DNA from: Pseudomonas hunanensis
GTDB lineage: Bacteria; Pseudomonadota; Gammaproteobacteria; Pseudomonadales; Pseudomonadaceae
Direction: 5' to 3'
NCBI RefSeq assembly: GCF_013393325.1
Contig: NZ_QJRC01000074.1
Location: 62,001 to 126,000, forward strand
Length of the DNA stretch: 64,000 nt
Shown: positions 25,682 to 34,887 of the stretch, piece by piece
Position numbering within the stretch: position 1 is the stretch's first letter
Layout of the letters: every line of letters starts with the position of its first letter
Program-made: the position numbers and the translations under genes
Notes under the pieces: model-generated
Told to the model about the DNA's origin: nothing
What the model saw: only the letters and a program-made list of their open reading frames with translations
Database searches by the model: none

Positions 25682-28600
25682 TTAGCCTTCCACCTGACTC
25701 CATTGTTTGCTCAATCTTTTGTCGGAAATCGGCACCTTGGTCCCCAGCTGCTGGGCAAACAGCGACACCCGATATTCCTCCAGCCACCAGCGGTACAAGG
25801 CCAGTTGCTCATCGCGCTTGCCTTCCTGGGCATGCTTGTCGGCACGGGCCTTGTACTGCGCCCACAGGTTGGCCAGCTCACCGCTCCACACCCGGTCCTT
25901 CTGCACTTGCGACCCCAGCTTCTCCAGGCGCAGCTCCACCGCCTTGAGGTAACGCGGCAGTTCCTTGAACCAGGCCCCTGGCGTTTCGCGCACGAAGCCC
26001 GGGTAAACCAGGTTGCCCAACTGCTGCTTGATGTCGTTCAGTGCCACCGCCTGGCTCAGGTCGATCTTGCCCTTGAAGCGCTTCTGCAGGCCATGCCACA
26101 GTTTCAACACCTCCAGCGTCTGGCGTGCCAGGCGCTCGGCATGCTCGGCCCAGCTACCGCGCTTACGCTCGGCCAGCCCGGCCAAGGCCGCACCATCACG
26201 TGGCAACGGTTGCTCGCCTTCGAGGATGCAACTGTCCAGGCTGGCCAGCAGAATGTCTTCGACCAGCGCCTCGACCCGGCCCAATTCACGGTACAGCAGG
26301 CCCAGTTCAGTCAGCCCCGGCAGCTTGCCACGCAGAAACTTGGCCGGCTCGGCCAATTGCTGCAACAACAGCCGTTGCAATGCTCGGCGGTGTTGGAACT
26401 CGGCTTCGGCCTGGGTCGAGAAGCGCCCTTCACGTACAGTGCCGTTGTCTTCCACCAGCGCCGGGTACACGGTCATCGACAGGCCGGCGATCTTCTGCTG
26501 AGCGGTCTGCTTCACTTCGCTGAAGGCCTTGGCCTGCACCGGCTGTTCGCTTTTCGCATCACGCGGCACGGCCAGGGCAGCCTGACTGGCGGCAGCAAAG
26601 CGCGCGGTCAGTTCGGCCAGGTCACGGCCTTCGCCCAGGAACTTGCCCTGGCCATCGACCACCTCGATGTTCATGCGCAGATGGCCTTCGACCAAGTTGA
26701 CCGATTCGTCCCAGGCCTCGTCCGGCACGCGCGCACCGGTCATGCGCAACAGCTCCTGGCCCAGGGCCTGCGGCAGTGCCCCTTGGCCGAAGGTCATGCG
26801 CGCCAGCGACGCCTTGACGAAGTCCGGCACCGGTACGAAGTTCTTGCGCAGGGCCTTGGGCAGGTTGCGCACCAGCGCCACGCACTTGGCTTCCAGCAGG
26901 CCTGGCACCAACCATTCCAGGCGCTCGCCCGGCAAGCTTGGCAGCAGCGGCGCCGGCACCCGCACGGTAACGCCATCGCGGGGGTGGCCGGGCTCGAAGT
27001 GGTAACTCAGCGGCAGGCGCAGCTCGCCCACTTGCAGGCTGTCAGGGTACTGCGCGGCGGTCACTTCGCTAGCCTCACGGGCCAGCACGTCTTCCTCGCG
27101 CATGATCAACAGGTTGGCGTCCTTCTGGCTGCCCATGCGGTACCAGCTGTCGAAGGTCGCGGTCTGATGGATTTCCGCCGGCAGACGCGCTTCGTAGAAG
27201 GCATAAAGCGTTTCTTCGTCAGCCAGGATGTCGCGCCGACGAGCCTTGGCCTCCAGCTCGTCGAGCTCTTCAAGCAGGCGTTTGTTGGCCGCCAGGCACT
27301 TGGCCCGTGACTGAATCTCGCCGCCCACCAGGCCTTCACGGATGAACAGCTCGCGTGAGGTGACCGGGTCGATCGGGCCGTAATGCACAGGCCGACGGCC
27401 GACCAGAATCAGCCCGTAGAGGGTGATCTGCTCATAGGCCACCACCTGCCCGCGCTTCTTCTCCCAGTGCGGCTCGAAGTGGTTCTTCTTGATCAGGTGA
27501 CCGGCCAGCGGCTCGATCCAGTCCGGTTCGATCTTGGCCACCATGCGTGCATAAAGCTTGGTGGTTTCGACCAGCTCGGCAGCCATTACCCACTGCGGGC
27601 GCTTGCGCCCCAGGCCCGACGACGGATGCACCCAGAAGCGCCGCTGGCGGGCCCCTTGGTAGTCGCCTTCTTCGGTCTTCTGGCCGATCTGGCTGAGCAG
27701 CCCGCTAAGGATCGCCTTGTGCAGCTTCTGGTAGTCGGTCGGTTCCTTGTTCACCGTCAACTGCAGGTCGCGGCAGATCAGCGCCAGCTGACGATGGGCA
27801 TCGCGCCACTCACGCAGGCGCAAGTAGTTCAGGAAGTGCTTGCGGCACCAGTTGCGCAGCGGGTTGGCGGTCAATGCCTGGCGCTGTTCCTCAAAACCAC
27901 GCCACAGGTTGACCAGCGCGGCGAAGTCGGAGTCCACGTCTTTCCACTGTGCGTGCGCCTGGTCGGCGGCCTGCTGGCGCTCTGGCGGGCGTTCGCGCGG
28001 GTCCTGCACCGACAACGCACTGGTGACGATCAGCACTTCCTGCAAGCTGCCCTGGCGTGCGCCTTCGAGCAGCATGCGGCCCAACCTTGGGTCGATTGGC
28101 AAACGCGCCAGCTGGCGGCCGATAGGCGTCAGCTGGTTCTCGCGGTTGACCGCCGAAAGCTCCTGCAGCAGGTTGAAGCCGTCGCTGATGGCCTTGCCAT
28201 CCGGCGGCTCGATGAACGGGAAGGCATCGATAGCGCCCAGGCGCAGGTGCAGCATCTGCAGGATCACCGCCGCCAGGTTGGTGCGCAGGATCTCTGGGTC
28301 GGTGAACGCTGGCCGGCTGTTGAAATCCTCTTCGCTGTACAGCCGCACGCATATGCCCGGTTCGACCCGGCCGCAACGGCCCTTGCGCTGGTTGGCGCTG
28401 GCCTGCGACACCGCTTCGATGGGCAGGCGCTGGACCTTGGCGCGGTAGCTGTAGCGGCTGATACGCGCAGTACCGGTGTCGATCACATAGCGGATGCCAG
28501 GTACAGTCAGCGAGGTTTCGGCGACGTTGGTGGCCAGCACCACGCGGCGCCCGGTGTGCGGCTGGAAAATGCGCTGCTGTTCGGCAGGCGACAGCCGCGC

Positions 28601-29587
28601 GTACAGCGGCAGAATCTCGGTGTGGCGCAATTGCGCCTTGCGCAGGATCTCCGCGGCATCGCGGATTTCCCGCTCGCCCGGCAAAAAGATCAGCACATCG
28701 CCGGGGCTTTTGCCCTCGCTGCGCTCATGCTGCGCCACTTCATCCAGGGTGGCTAGGATGGCCTGGTCGACGGTGAGGTCGTCCTCGATCTGGTTACCTT
28801 CCTCGTCCTGCTCGCTGGTCAGCGGGCGGTACCAGGTTTCCACCGGGAAGGTGCGCCCGGACACCTCGATGATCGGCGCGCCGTCAAAGTGTTTGGAGAA
28901 GCGCTCCAGGTCGATGGTGGCCGAAGTGATGATCAGTTTCAGGCCCGGCCGGCGATGCAGCAGCGTCTTCAGGTAGCCGAGCAGGAAGTCGATGTTCAGG
29001 CTGCGCTCGTGGGCCTCGTCGACGATGATCGTGTCGTAGCGCTCGAGGAAGCGGTCATGCTGGGTTTCAGCCAGCAGGATGCCATCGGTCATCAGCTTGA
29101 CCAGGGTGTTGGCATCGCTCTGGTCTTCGAAGCGCACCTGGTAGCCAACCAGCCCGCCCAAGGGTGTGCCCAGCTCTTCGGCGACCCGCGCCGCCACGCT
29201 GCGCGCGGCGATCCGGCGTGGCTGGGTGTGGGCGATCAACCCATGGCTGCCACGGCCCAGTTCCAGGCAGATCTTCGGCAACTGGGTGGTCTTGCCCGAG
29301 CCGGTTTCACCGGCAATCACCAGCACCTGGTGTTCGGCCAGGGCCTTCTTGATTTCCTCACGCTTGGCGGCGATCGGCAGGTTGTCGTCGTAGCGCACGG
29401 TTGGCACGCTTTGCTGGCGCGCGGTGACCTGGGCGCAGGAGGCCTGGACCTTTTCCACCCACTGCGCCAGCTTTGCCTCATCGGGACGCTTGCGCAGTTC
29501 GTGCAGTTGCCGGCGCAGACGATGACGGTCGGCAATCATGGCGTGGTCGAGGTTTTGCAGCAGTTTGTCGATGGCGTGGTCAGTCAT
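25682..29587 (-). CDS. hrpA: ATP-dependent RNA helicase HrpA
   Basis: 1301 residues from ATG 29587, matching E. coli HrpA (1300). The frame remains open upstream to 29755 but family length fixes this start. Motifs are Walker A GETGSGKT (93-100), DEAHERS (II), SATID (III), ATNVAETSLTVPG (V) and QRKGRCGRVEPG (VI). These are followed by the helicase-associated and OB domains and the long HrpA-specific C-terminal region. HrpA is a DEAH-box RNA helicase implicated in resolving collided ribosomes and in fimbrial mRNA processing. Confidence 0.96.
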   Translation of the reverse strand: MTDHAIDKLLQNLDHAMIADRHRLRRQLHELRKRPDEAKLAQWVEKVQASCAQVTARQQSVPTVRYDDNLPIAAKREEIKKALAEHQVLVIAGETGSGKTTQLPKICLELGRGSHGLIAHTQPRRIAARSVAARVAEELGTPLGGLVGYQVRFEDQSDANTLVKLMTDGILLAETQHDRFLERYDTIIVDEAHERSLNIDFLLGYLKTLLHRRPGLKLIITSATIDLERFSKHFDGAPIIEVSGRTFPVETWYRPLTSEQDEEGNQIEDDLTVDQAILATLDEVAQHERSEGKSPGDVLIFLPGEREIRDAAEILRKAQLRHTEILPLYARLSPAEQQRIFQPHTGRRVVLATNVAETSLTVPGIRYVIDTGTARISRYSYRAKVQRLPIEAVSQASANQRKGRCGRVEPGICVRLYSEEDFNSRPAFTDPEILRTNLAAVILQMLHLRLGAIDAFPFIEPPDGKAISDGFNLLQELSAVNRENQLTPIGRQLARLPIDPRLGRMLLEGARQGSLQEVLIVTSALSVQDPRERPPERQQAADQAHAQWKDVDSDFAALVNLWRGFEEQRQALTANPLRNWCRKHFLNYLRLREWRDAHRQLALICRDLQLTVNKEPTDYQKLHKAILSGLLSQIGQKTEEGDYQGARQRRFWVHPSSGLGRKRPQWVMAAELVETTKLYARMVAKIEPDWIEPLAGHLIKKNHFEPHWEKKRGQVVAYEQITLYGLILVGRRPVHYGPIDPVTSRELFIREGLVGGEIQSRAKCLAANKRLLEELDELEAKARRRDILADEETLYAFYEARLPAEIHQTATFDSWYRMGSQKDANLLIMREEDVLAREASEVTAAQYPDSLQVGELRLPLSYHFEPGHPRDGVTVRVPAPLLPSLPGERLEWLVPGLLEAKCVALVRNLPKALRKNFVPVPDFVKASLARMTFGQGALPQALGQELLRMTGARVPDEAWDESVNLVEGHLRMNIEVVDGQGKFLGEGRDLAELTARFAAASQAALAVPRDAKSEQPVQAKAFSEVKQTAQQKIAGLSMTVYPALVEDNGTVREGRFSTQAEAEFQHRRALQRLLLQQLAEPAKFLRGKLPGLTELGLLYRELGRVEALVEDILLASLDSCILEGEQPLPRDGAALAGLAERKRGSWAEHAERLARQTLEVLKLWHGLQKRFKGKIDLSQAVALNDIKQQLGNLVYPGFVRETPGAWFKELPRYLKAVELRLEKLGSQVQKDRVWSGELANLWAQYKARADKHAQEGKRDEQLALYRWWLEEYRVSLFAQQLGTKVPISDKRLSKQWSQVEG

Positions 29588-29691
29588 GGGGCTTTTTAGT
29601 GATGCAGGTGAGCCTGCTTTTTCATGATCGGCATTCGGTAAGTCGGGCGATTGTCGCAGATTTGCCGATTTTCTGCTGCCTGCACGATCCC

Positions 29692-29731
29692 TGTGGGAGC
29701 GGCCTTGAGTCGCGAAAGGGCCGCTCCCACA
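29692..29731. repeat. REP-like palindrome
   Basis: TGTGGGAGCGGCC and its exact complement are separated by 14 nt. It is the same GTGGGAGCGGCC family seen elsewhere in the window. Confidence 0.8.
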
Positions 29732-29831
29732 TTGAACGAGCGGCCTTCCAGGCAATGTTTAGCCAGGTACGATGTAAAGGTTGCCATTCACTGCTTTAAT
29801 CAACCTTACGCCGCATGTGAGTATCAAAGGC

Positions 29832-29996
29832 ATGACTCCCGCCCAGCCCATCGCCCCACCGTCGTGCCGCCCTTCGCTAGCGAAGGCCCGGAGACGTGCC
29901 GGGGAAAATCCGCTGGTGCATGTCATCCTCGCCTTCTGGGCCCTGTGGCACTGCCGCCACGCACGCCCACCGGACACTTCGCTGACGCCATTGTGA
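29832..29996 (+). CDS. Possible 54-residue small protein or leader peptide
   Basis: The ORF ends 70 nt before the glutamylpolyamine synthetase start. Its second half has strongly GC-ending codons and encodes a hydrophobic, aromatic stretch (VHVILAFWALWHCRHARPP), which could be a single membrane helix. AAAGG is too close to the ATG to be a good RBS. It could be a real micro-protein, a leader, or chance. Confidence 0.3.
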   Translation: MTPAQPIAPPSCRPSLAKARRRAGENPLVHVILAFWALWHCRHARPPDTSLTPL

Positions 29997-30066
29997 CCAA
30001 ACCCGGCCTCCACCTGGCCGTTTGACTCAACTGGGCCGCCTGCTTGCGCGGAGGCCCTGTGCGCTC

Positions 30067-31446
30067 GTGAGCGAATCCATCATGCACTTTGCACCCGTAG
30101 AGCAGGCTACCCGTTTCCTGGCCGACAACCCCGATATCGAGCTGTTCGAGCTGTTCATCCTCGACGCCAACGGCGTACCACGCGGCAAGCTGCTGCACCG
30201 CGACGAACTGCTGGCCGTGTACCAGACCGGCCGGCCACTGCCCAGCACCATCCTCGGCCTGACCCTGAACGGCGACGACGTGGAAAACTCAGGCCTTGTG
30301 TGGGACGTCGGCGATATCGACTGCCGCGCCTACCCGCTTGACGGCAGCCTGGTGCGCCTGCCCTGGCGCCGGGTGCCTACCGCCGCCGTGCAGGTGAGCA
30401 TGCACCCGAGCGAGGGCCTGCCGGCGAGCATCGCCGACCCACGCCATGTGCTGCTGCGCACCATCGAAGCATTGAAGGCCGACGGCTATCACCCGGTGAT
30501 GGCCTGCGAACTGGAGTTCTACCTGCTCGACCAGCAGCGTGATGCCCAGGGCCGCCCGCAACCGGCGCTGGACAACGATGGCGGTCGCCCTCGCAGCACT
30601 CAGGTCTATGGCTTGCGCGAACTGGAGCAGATCGAGCCGTTTCTCGCCGACCTGTACGCCGCCTGCAAGGCCCAGGGCATCCCTGCGCGCACGGCCATCT
30701 CCGAGTACGCCCCCGGCCAGGTGGAAATCACCCTCGAGCACGGCGATGCACTGCAGGCGATGGACCAGGCGGTGCGCTACAAGCGCCTGGTGAAAGGTGT
30801 GGCCCATGCCCACGGCATGCAGGCTTGTTTCATGGCCAAGCCATTCGCGCAACTGGCCGGCACCGGCATGCACATGCACCTGAGCCTGGCCGACAGCGCG
30901 GGCAACAACCTGTTCGCCAGCGAAGACAAAGCCGGCACCCCGTTGCTGCGCCAGGCGGTGGCTGGCATGCTGCGCCACCTGCGCGACTCGCTGCTGCTGT
31001 TCTGCCCCAACGCCAACTCGTTCCGCCGCTTCCAGGCCAACAGCTATGCGCCCCTGGCGCCGACCTGGGGCGTGGACAACCGCACCGTGAGCCTGCGCGT
31101 GCCAGGCGGCCCGGCCAACAGCCGACATGTGGAACACCGCATCTGCGGCGCCGATGCCAACCCTTACCTGGCTGCAGCCGCGATCCTTGCAGCCAGCCAC
31201 CGAGGCATCCGCGAACAGCTGGACCCTGGCGCACCGGTCGAAGGCAACGGCTATGCCCAGGCCACCGAACACCTGCCCACCGACTGGCTGACCGCCCTCG
31301 ACGCCCTGCAAAACTCCCATTGGGCCCGTGAAGCATTGGGCGCAGACTTCCTTGGCGTGTACCTGAAGGTCAAGCGCGCCGAGTACCGCCAGTTCATGGC
31401 CGAAGTCAGCGAACAGGACTGGCGCTGGTACCTGCACCAGGCCTGA
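30067..31446 (+). CDS. Gamma-glutamylpolyamine synthetase (glutamine synthetase family, PuuA/PauA-like)
   Basis: 459 residues from GTG 30067 (GGAGG 12 nt upstream); ATG 30082 is the alternative. Glutamine synthetase landmarks include ACELEFYLLD, the GQVEITLEHGDAL segment, GTGMHMHLSL (catalytic His), and the NSFRRFQANSYAP and NRTVSLRVPGG active-site loops. This subfamily ligates glutamate to polyamines such as putrescine as the first step of their catabolism. The next gene is an FAD oxidase of the PuuB type, 24 nt downstream, which supports the assignment. It is one of several Pseudomonas paralogues, so no number is given. Confidence 0.87.
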   Translation: MSESIMHFAPVEQATRFLADNPDIELFELFILDANGVPRGKLLHRDELLAVYQTGRPLPSTILGLTLNGDDVENSGLVWDVGDIDCRAYPLDGSLVRLPWRRVPTAAVQVSMHPSEGLPASIADPRHVLLRTIEALKADGYHPVMACELEFYLLDQQRDAQGRPQPALDNDGGRPRSTQVYGLRELEQIEPFLADLYAACKAQGIPARTAISEYAPGQVEITLEHGDALQAMDQAVRYKRLVKGVAHAHGMQACFMAKPFAQLAGTGMHMHLSLADSAGNNLFASEDKAGTPLLRQAVAGMLRHLRDSLLLFCPNANSFRRFQANSYAPLAPTWGVDNRTVSLRVPGGPANSRHVEHRICGADANPYLAAAAILAASHRGIREQLDPGAPVEGNGYAQATEHLPTDWLTALDALQNSHWAREALGADFLGVYLKVKRAEYRQFMAEVSEQDWRWYLHQA

Positions 31447-31470
31447 GCCCCTACATAACAAGGAACACCC

Positions 31471-32778
31471 ATGAACGCAGCATTGAACAACGGCCCGGCG
31501 CAGCGCGCGCCGTCCTACTACACCGCCACCCTCAACGACCACACCGAGTACCCCCAACTCAAGGGTACCGTACAGGTGGACGTAGCCATCATCGGCGGTG
31601 GCTTCACTGGCGTAGCCACCGCGGTAGAGCTGGCCGAGCGTGGCCTGAAGGTCGCCATCGTCGAAACCAACCGCATCGGCTGGGGCGCCAGTGGGCGCAA
31701 TGGCGGCCAGGTCACCGGCAGCCTGTCGGGCGACGAGGCCATGCGCTCGCAGATGCGTAGCCACCTGGGCAGCGAAGTCGATGACTTCATCTGGCACTTG
31801 CGCTGGCGCGGGCACCAGGTAATCGAGCAGCGCGTGGCGCGCTATGGCATCGATTGCGACCTCAAGCACGGCCATCTGCATGCGGCGATGAAGCCCTCGC
31901 ACATGAACGAGCTGCGCGCATTCGAGGCCGAGGCCCGGCGCCGTGGCATGGGCGAGCAGGTGCAACTGCTCGACCGCGCTGCCGTGGCCGAGCACCTGCA
32001 AAGCCCGTTGTACCTGGGCGCGTTGAAAAACCTGCGCAATTTGCACCTGCACCCGCTCAACCTGTGCCTGGGTGAAGCCCGAGCTGCGCACAGCCTGGGC
32101 GCACTGATTTTCGAAAACTCCGAAGTGCTGGACATCGTCCATGGCCCGCGCCCGGCGGTAGTCACTGCCCACGGCAGGGTCGAGGCACGCCAGGTGATGC
32201 TGGCCGGCGACGTGTATCACAAACTGGAAAAGCGCCAGCTCAAGGGCAAGATCTTCCCGGCCATGGGCGGCATCGTCACCACTGCGCCGCTGGGTGAGCT
32301 GGCCGAACAGATCAACCCGCAGGACTTGGCGGTGTACGACTGCCGCTTCGTGCTCGACTACTACCGCCTGACCGCCGACAAGCGCTTGTTGTTCGGCGGT
32401 GGCGCCAACTATTCCGGCCGTGACTCACGGGACATCGAAGGCGAACTGCGCCCGTGCATCGAGCGCACCTTCCCGGCATTGAAAGGCGTGCCGATCGAGT
32501 TCCAGTGGAGCTGCGCCATGGGTATCGTGGTCAACCGCATCCCGCAGTTGGGCAAGCTGTCGGACAACGTGTGGTATTGCCAGGGTTATTCGGGGCATGG
32601 CATTGCCACCAGCCACATCATGGGCGAGATCATGGCCGAGGCGTTGACCGGGACGCTGGAGAAGTTCGACACCTTTGCCCAGTGCAAGCATGTGCGGGTG
32701 CCGATGGGGGACTTGTTGGGGAACCCGCTGCTGGCGGCGGGGATGTGGTACTACCAGATGCTTGAAAAACTGCGCTGA
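31471..32778 (+). CDS. FAD-dependent gamma-glutamylpolyamine oxidase (PuuB/PauB-like)
   Basis: 435 residues, DAO-type oxidoreductase. A dinucleotide-binding motif VAIIGGGFTGVATAVELAE lies near residue 40, followed by GWGASGRNGGQVTGS, and a C-terminal FAD contact in CQGYSGHGIATSH. In this setting it would oxidise gamma-glutamylputrescine or related adducts to the aldehyde with release of ammonia. It shares the strand of the synthetase gene and lies 24 nt after it, with AAGGAA as RBS. Confidence 0.87.
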   Translation: MNAALNNGPAQRAPSYYTATLNDHTEYPQLKGTVQVDVAIIGGGFTGVATAVELAERGLKVAIVETNRIGWGASGRNGGQVTGSLSGDEAMRSQMRSHLGSEVDDFIWHLRWRGHQVIEQRVARYGIDCDLKHGHLHAAMKPSHMNELRAFEAEARRRGMGEQVQLLDRAAVAEHLQSPLYLGALKNLRNLHLHPLNLCLGEARAAHSLGALIFENSEVLDIVHGPRPAVVTAHGRVEARQVMLAGDVYHKLEKRQLKGKIFPAMGGIVTTAPLGELAEQINPQDLAVYDCRFVLDYYRLTADKRLLFGGGANYSGRDSRDIEGELRPCIERTFPALKGVPIEFQWSCAMGIVVNRIPQLGKLSDNVWYCQGYSGHGIATSHIMGEIMAEALTGTLEKFDTFAQCKHVRVPMGDLLGNPLLAAGMWYYQMLEKLR

Positions 32779-32802
32779 TCTCACCTTCTCTAGAAGTATC
32801 TC

Positions 32803-32843
32803 GGCCAGTGTGAGAGCGGCCTTGCGCCGCTCCCACACTGGCC
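32803..32843. repeat. REP palindrome between convergent genes
   Basis: 18-bp arms with one mismatch (GGCCAGTGTGAGAGCGGC and its complement) around CTTGC. It lies exactly between the oxidase and fadD1 stops and probably acts as a shared terminator. Confidence 0.8.
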
Positions 32844-32857
32844 GTTCAGGCTTCTGA

Positions 32858-34555
32858 TCAGGCGATCTTCTTCAAGCCTTGCTTCTTCAGTTCTTCATCG
32901 CGCAATTCGCGGCGCAGGATCTTGCCCACGTTGGTGGTCGGCAGTGCGTCGCGGAACTCGATCTGGCGCGGCACCTTGTAGCCGGTAACGTTGGCACGCA
33001 TGTGCTCCATCACCTGCTCCTTGGTCACGGTCATGCCCGGCTTGACCACGATGAATACCTTGATCACTTCACCCGACTTCTCGTCCGGCACACCAATGGC
33101 TGCACACTGCAGCACGCCCGGCAGGGCCGCCAGCACGTCTTCCAGCTCGTTGGGGTACACGTTGAAGCCAGAAACCAGGATCATGTCCTTCTTGCGGTCG
33201 ACGATGCGCATGTAACCGTCCGCCTGGATCAGGGCGATGTCACCGGTCTTCAGCCAGCCTTCGCTGTCGAGAATCTCGGCAGTGGCGTCTTCGCGCTGCC
33301 AGTAGCCCTTCATCACCTGCGGGCCCTTCACACACAGCTCGCCCACTTCGCCCAGCGGTAGCTCGTCGCCGGCGTCGTCGATGATCTTGCACAGGGTCGA
33401 TGGCACCGGAATACCGATGGTGCCCACCTGGTTGGCCTCCGCCGGGTTCACTGCCGCCACCGGGCTGGTTTCGGTCATGCCGTAACCTTCGCAGATGGCG
33501 CAACCAGTAACGGCCTTCCAGCGCTCGGCCACGCTCAGTTGCAGGGCCATACCACCCGACAGGGTGATTTTCAGCGCCGAGAAGTCCAGGGCACGGAACG
33601 CCTCGTTGTTGCACAGGGCAACGAACAGTGTGTTGAGGCCGACAAAACCGCTGAACTTCCACTTGCCCAGTTCCTTGACCATGGCCGGCAGGTCACGCGG
33701 GTTGCTGATCAGCACGTTGTGGTTGCCGATCAGCATCATCGCCATGCAATGGAAGGTAAAGGCATAGATGTGGTACAGCGGCAGCGGGGTGATGAGGATC
33801 TCGCAGCCTTCGTGCAGGTTCGAGCCCATCAGCGCCCGGCACTGCAGCATGTTGGCCACCAGGTTGCGATGGGTCAGCATGGCGCCTTTGGCCACGCCGG
33901 TCGTACCGCCGGTGTATTGCAGCACGGCCACATCGTTGGCCTGCGGGTTGGCCTCGGTAACCGGCTGGCCCTTGCCCAACGCCAGGGCGTCGTTGAAGCG
34001 CACGGCTTGTGGCAGGCTGTAGGCCGGCACCATCTTCTTCACGTACTTGATCACGCTGTTGATCAACAGGCGCTTGAGCGGCGGCAGCAGGTCGGCCACT
34101 TCAGTGACGATGACGTGTTTGACCTGGGTCTTGGGTACCACCTTTTCGGCCAGGTGGGCCATGTTGGCCAGGCACACCAGGGCCTTGGCGCCGGAGTCGT
34201 TGAACTGGTGTTCCATCTCCCGCGCGGTATACAGCGGGTTGGTATTGACCACGATCAGCCCGGCACGCATGGCGCCGAAGACCGCGACCGGGTATTGCAG
34301 GACATTGGGCAGTTGCACGGCAATGCGGTCACCCGGCTTGAGGTCGGTATGCTGCTGCAGCCAGGCGGCAAACGCCCCCGACAGCGCATACAACTCGCCA
34401 TAAGTGATAGTCTTGCCCAGGTTGCTAAAGGCCGGTTTGTCGGCAAAGCGTTGGCAGGATTGCTTGAGTACTGCCTGGATATTGGGGAATTCGTCAGGAT
34501 TGATTTCCGCCGTAATCCCGGCTGGGTACTTATCCTTCCAAAAATTTTCGATCAT
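32858..34555 (-). CDS. fadD1: Long-chain fatty acid-CoA ligase FadD1
   Basis: 565 residues from ATG 34555 with AAGGAG upstream. The AMP-binding P-loop YTGGTTGVAKGAMLTHRN, the adenylation motif GYGMTETSP and the FACS signature GWLKTGDIALIQADGYMRIV are all intact, and Lys in NVGKILRRELR near the C-terminus completes the active site. The enzyme activates exogenous fatty acids for beta-oxidation. It is downstream of a close paralogue, fadD2, in the same orientation, as in other pseudomonads. The 332-bp gap between them, with its own inverted repeat, suggests separate control. Confidence 0.95.
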   Translation of the reverse strand: MIENFWKDKYPAGITAEINPDEFPNIQAVLKQSCQRFADKPAFSNLGKTITYGELYALSGAFAAWLQQHTDLKPGDRIAVQLPNVLQYPVAVFGAMRAGLIVVNTNPLYTAREMEHQFNDSGAKALVCLANMAHLAEKVVPKTQVKHVIVTEVADLLPPLKRLLINSVIKYVKKMVPAYSLPQAVRFNDALALGKGQPVTEANPQANDVAVLQYTGGTTGVAKGAMLTHRNLVANMLQCRALMGSNLHEGCEILITPLPLYHIYAFTFHCMAMMLIGNHNVLISNPRDLPAMVKELGKWKFSGFVGLNTLFVALCNNEAFRALDFSALKITLSGGMALQLSVAERWKAVTGCAICEGYGMTETSPVAAVNPAEANQVGTIGIPVPSTLCKIIDDAGDELPLGEVGELCVKGPQVMKGYWQREDATAEILDSEGWLKTGDIALIQADGYMRIVDRKKDMILVSGFNVYPNELEDVLAALPGVLQCAAIGVPDEKSGEVIKVFIVVKPGMTVTKEQVMEHMRANVTGYKVPRQIEFRDALPTTNVGKILRRELRDEELKKQGLKKIA

Positions 34556-34718
34556 GGAAGCCCACTCCTTCAGCAACAGCGAAGTTCGATTCACGCGTCG
34601 ATGCGCTTATTATTGATATGAGATGACGGTTCGTTGCAAACCGGATCATCTGAAAGCGGGCCGAGAGTAACAGCTTTGCCTGGGGTCGCCTAGAGGCCAA
34701 AACAGGCCTTGCGGTCAC

Positions 34719-34752
34719 AAAAATGACTCAATGAACAATACAGGTCATTTTT
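34719..34752. promoter_or_regulatory. Spaced inverted repeat upstream of fadD1
   Basis: AAAAATGAC, 16 nt, GTCATTTTT: perfect 9-bp arms, 25 bp centre to centre, about 165 bp upstream of the fadD1 start. A candidate operator; the regulator is unknown. Confidence 0.4.
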
Positions 34753-34818
34753 AGAGTTTTTAACCAAAATGTCGCAGATCAGGCTGTAATTGGCCTGTTA
34801 GAGCTGTTCGAGGCAATC

Positions 34819-34868
34819 GCGGGCAAGCCCGCTCCTACAAAGACCGACGTAGGAGCGGGCTTGCTCGC
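34819..34868. repeat. Inverted REP pair
   Basis: GCGGGCAAGCCCGCTCCTAC and its complement (19 of 20) around a 10-nt loop, 20 nt past the fadD2 stop. Confidence 0.85.
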
Positions 34869-34887
34869 AAAGTAGCCAACACTTACC

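Larger units (their letters stand above)
29588..30066. other. 480-bp gap between hrpA and the glutamylpolyamine synthetase gene
   Basis: It holds one REP unit (29692-29731), a 16-bp perfect palindrome (CCTTCGCTAGCGAAGG, 29871-29886) and a short plus-strand ORF (29832-29996). It must also contain the promoters of the two divergent genes. No clear sigma-70 or sigma-54 consensus was recognised. Confidence 0.6.
34556..34887. other. 332-bp gap between fadD2 and fadD1
   Basis: The half next to fadD1 is AT-richer and carries an inverted repeat (34719-34752). The half next to fadD2 holds a REP pair (34819-34868). I did not find a PsrA-type GAAAC-N4-GTTTC site. Confidence 0.6.

Noticed and set aside
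30289..32220. 643-codon open frame antisense to the polyamine genes
   Set aside because: It spans two well-supported plus-strand genes and their gap; composition (A/H/V/Q/G-rich) is typical of antisense shadows.
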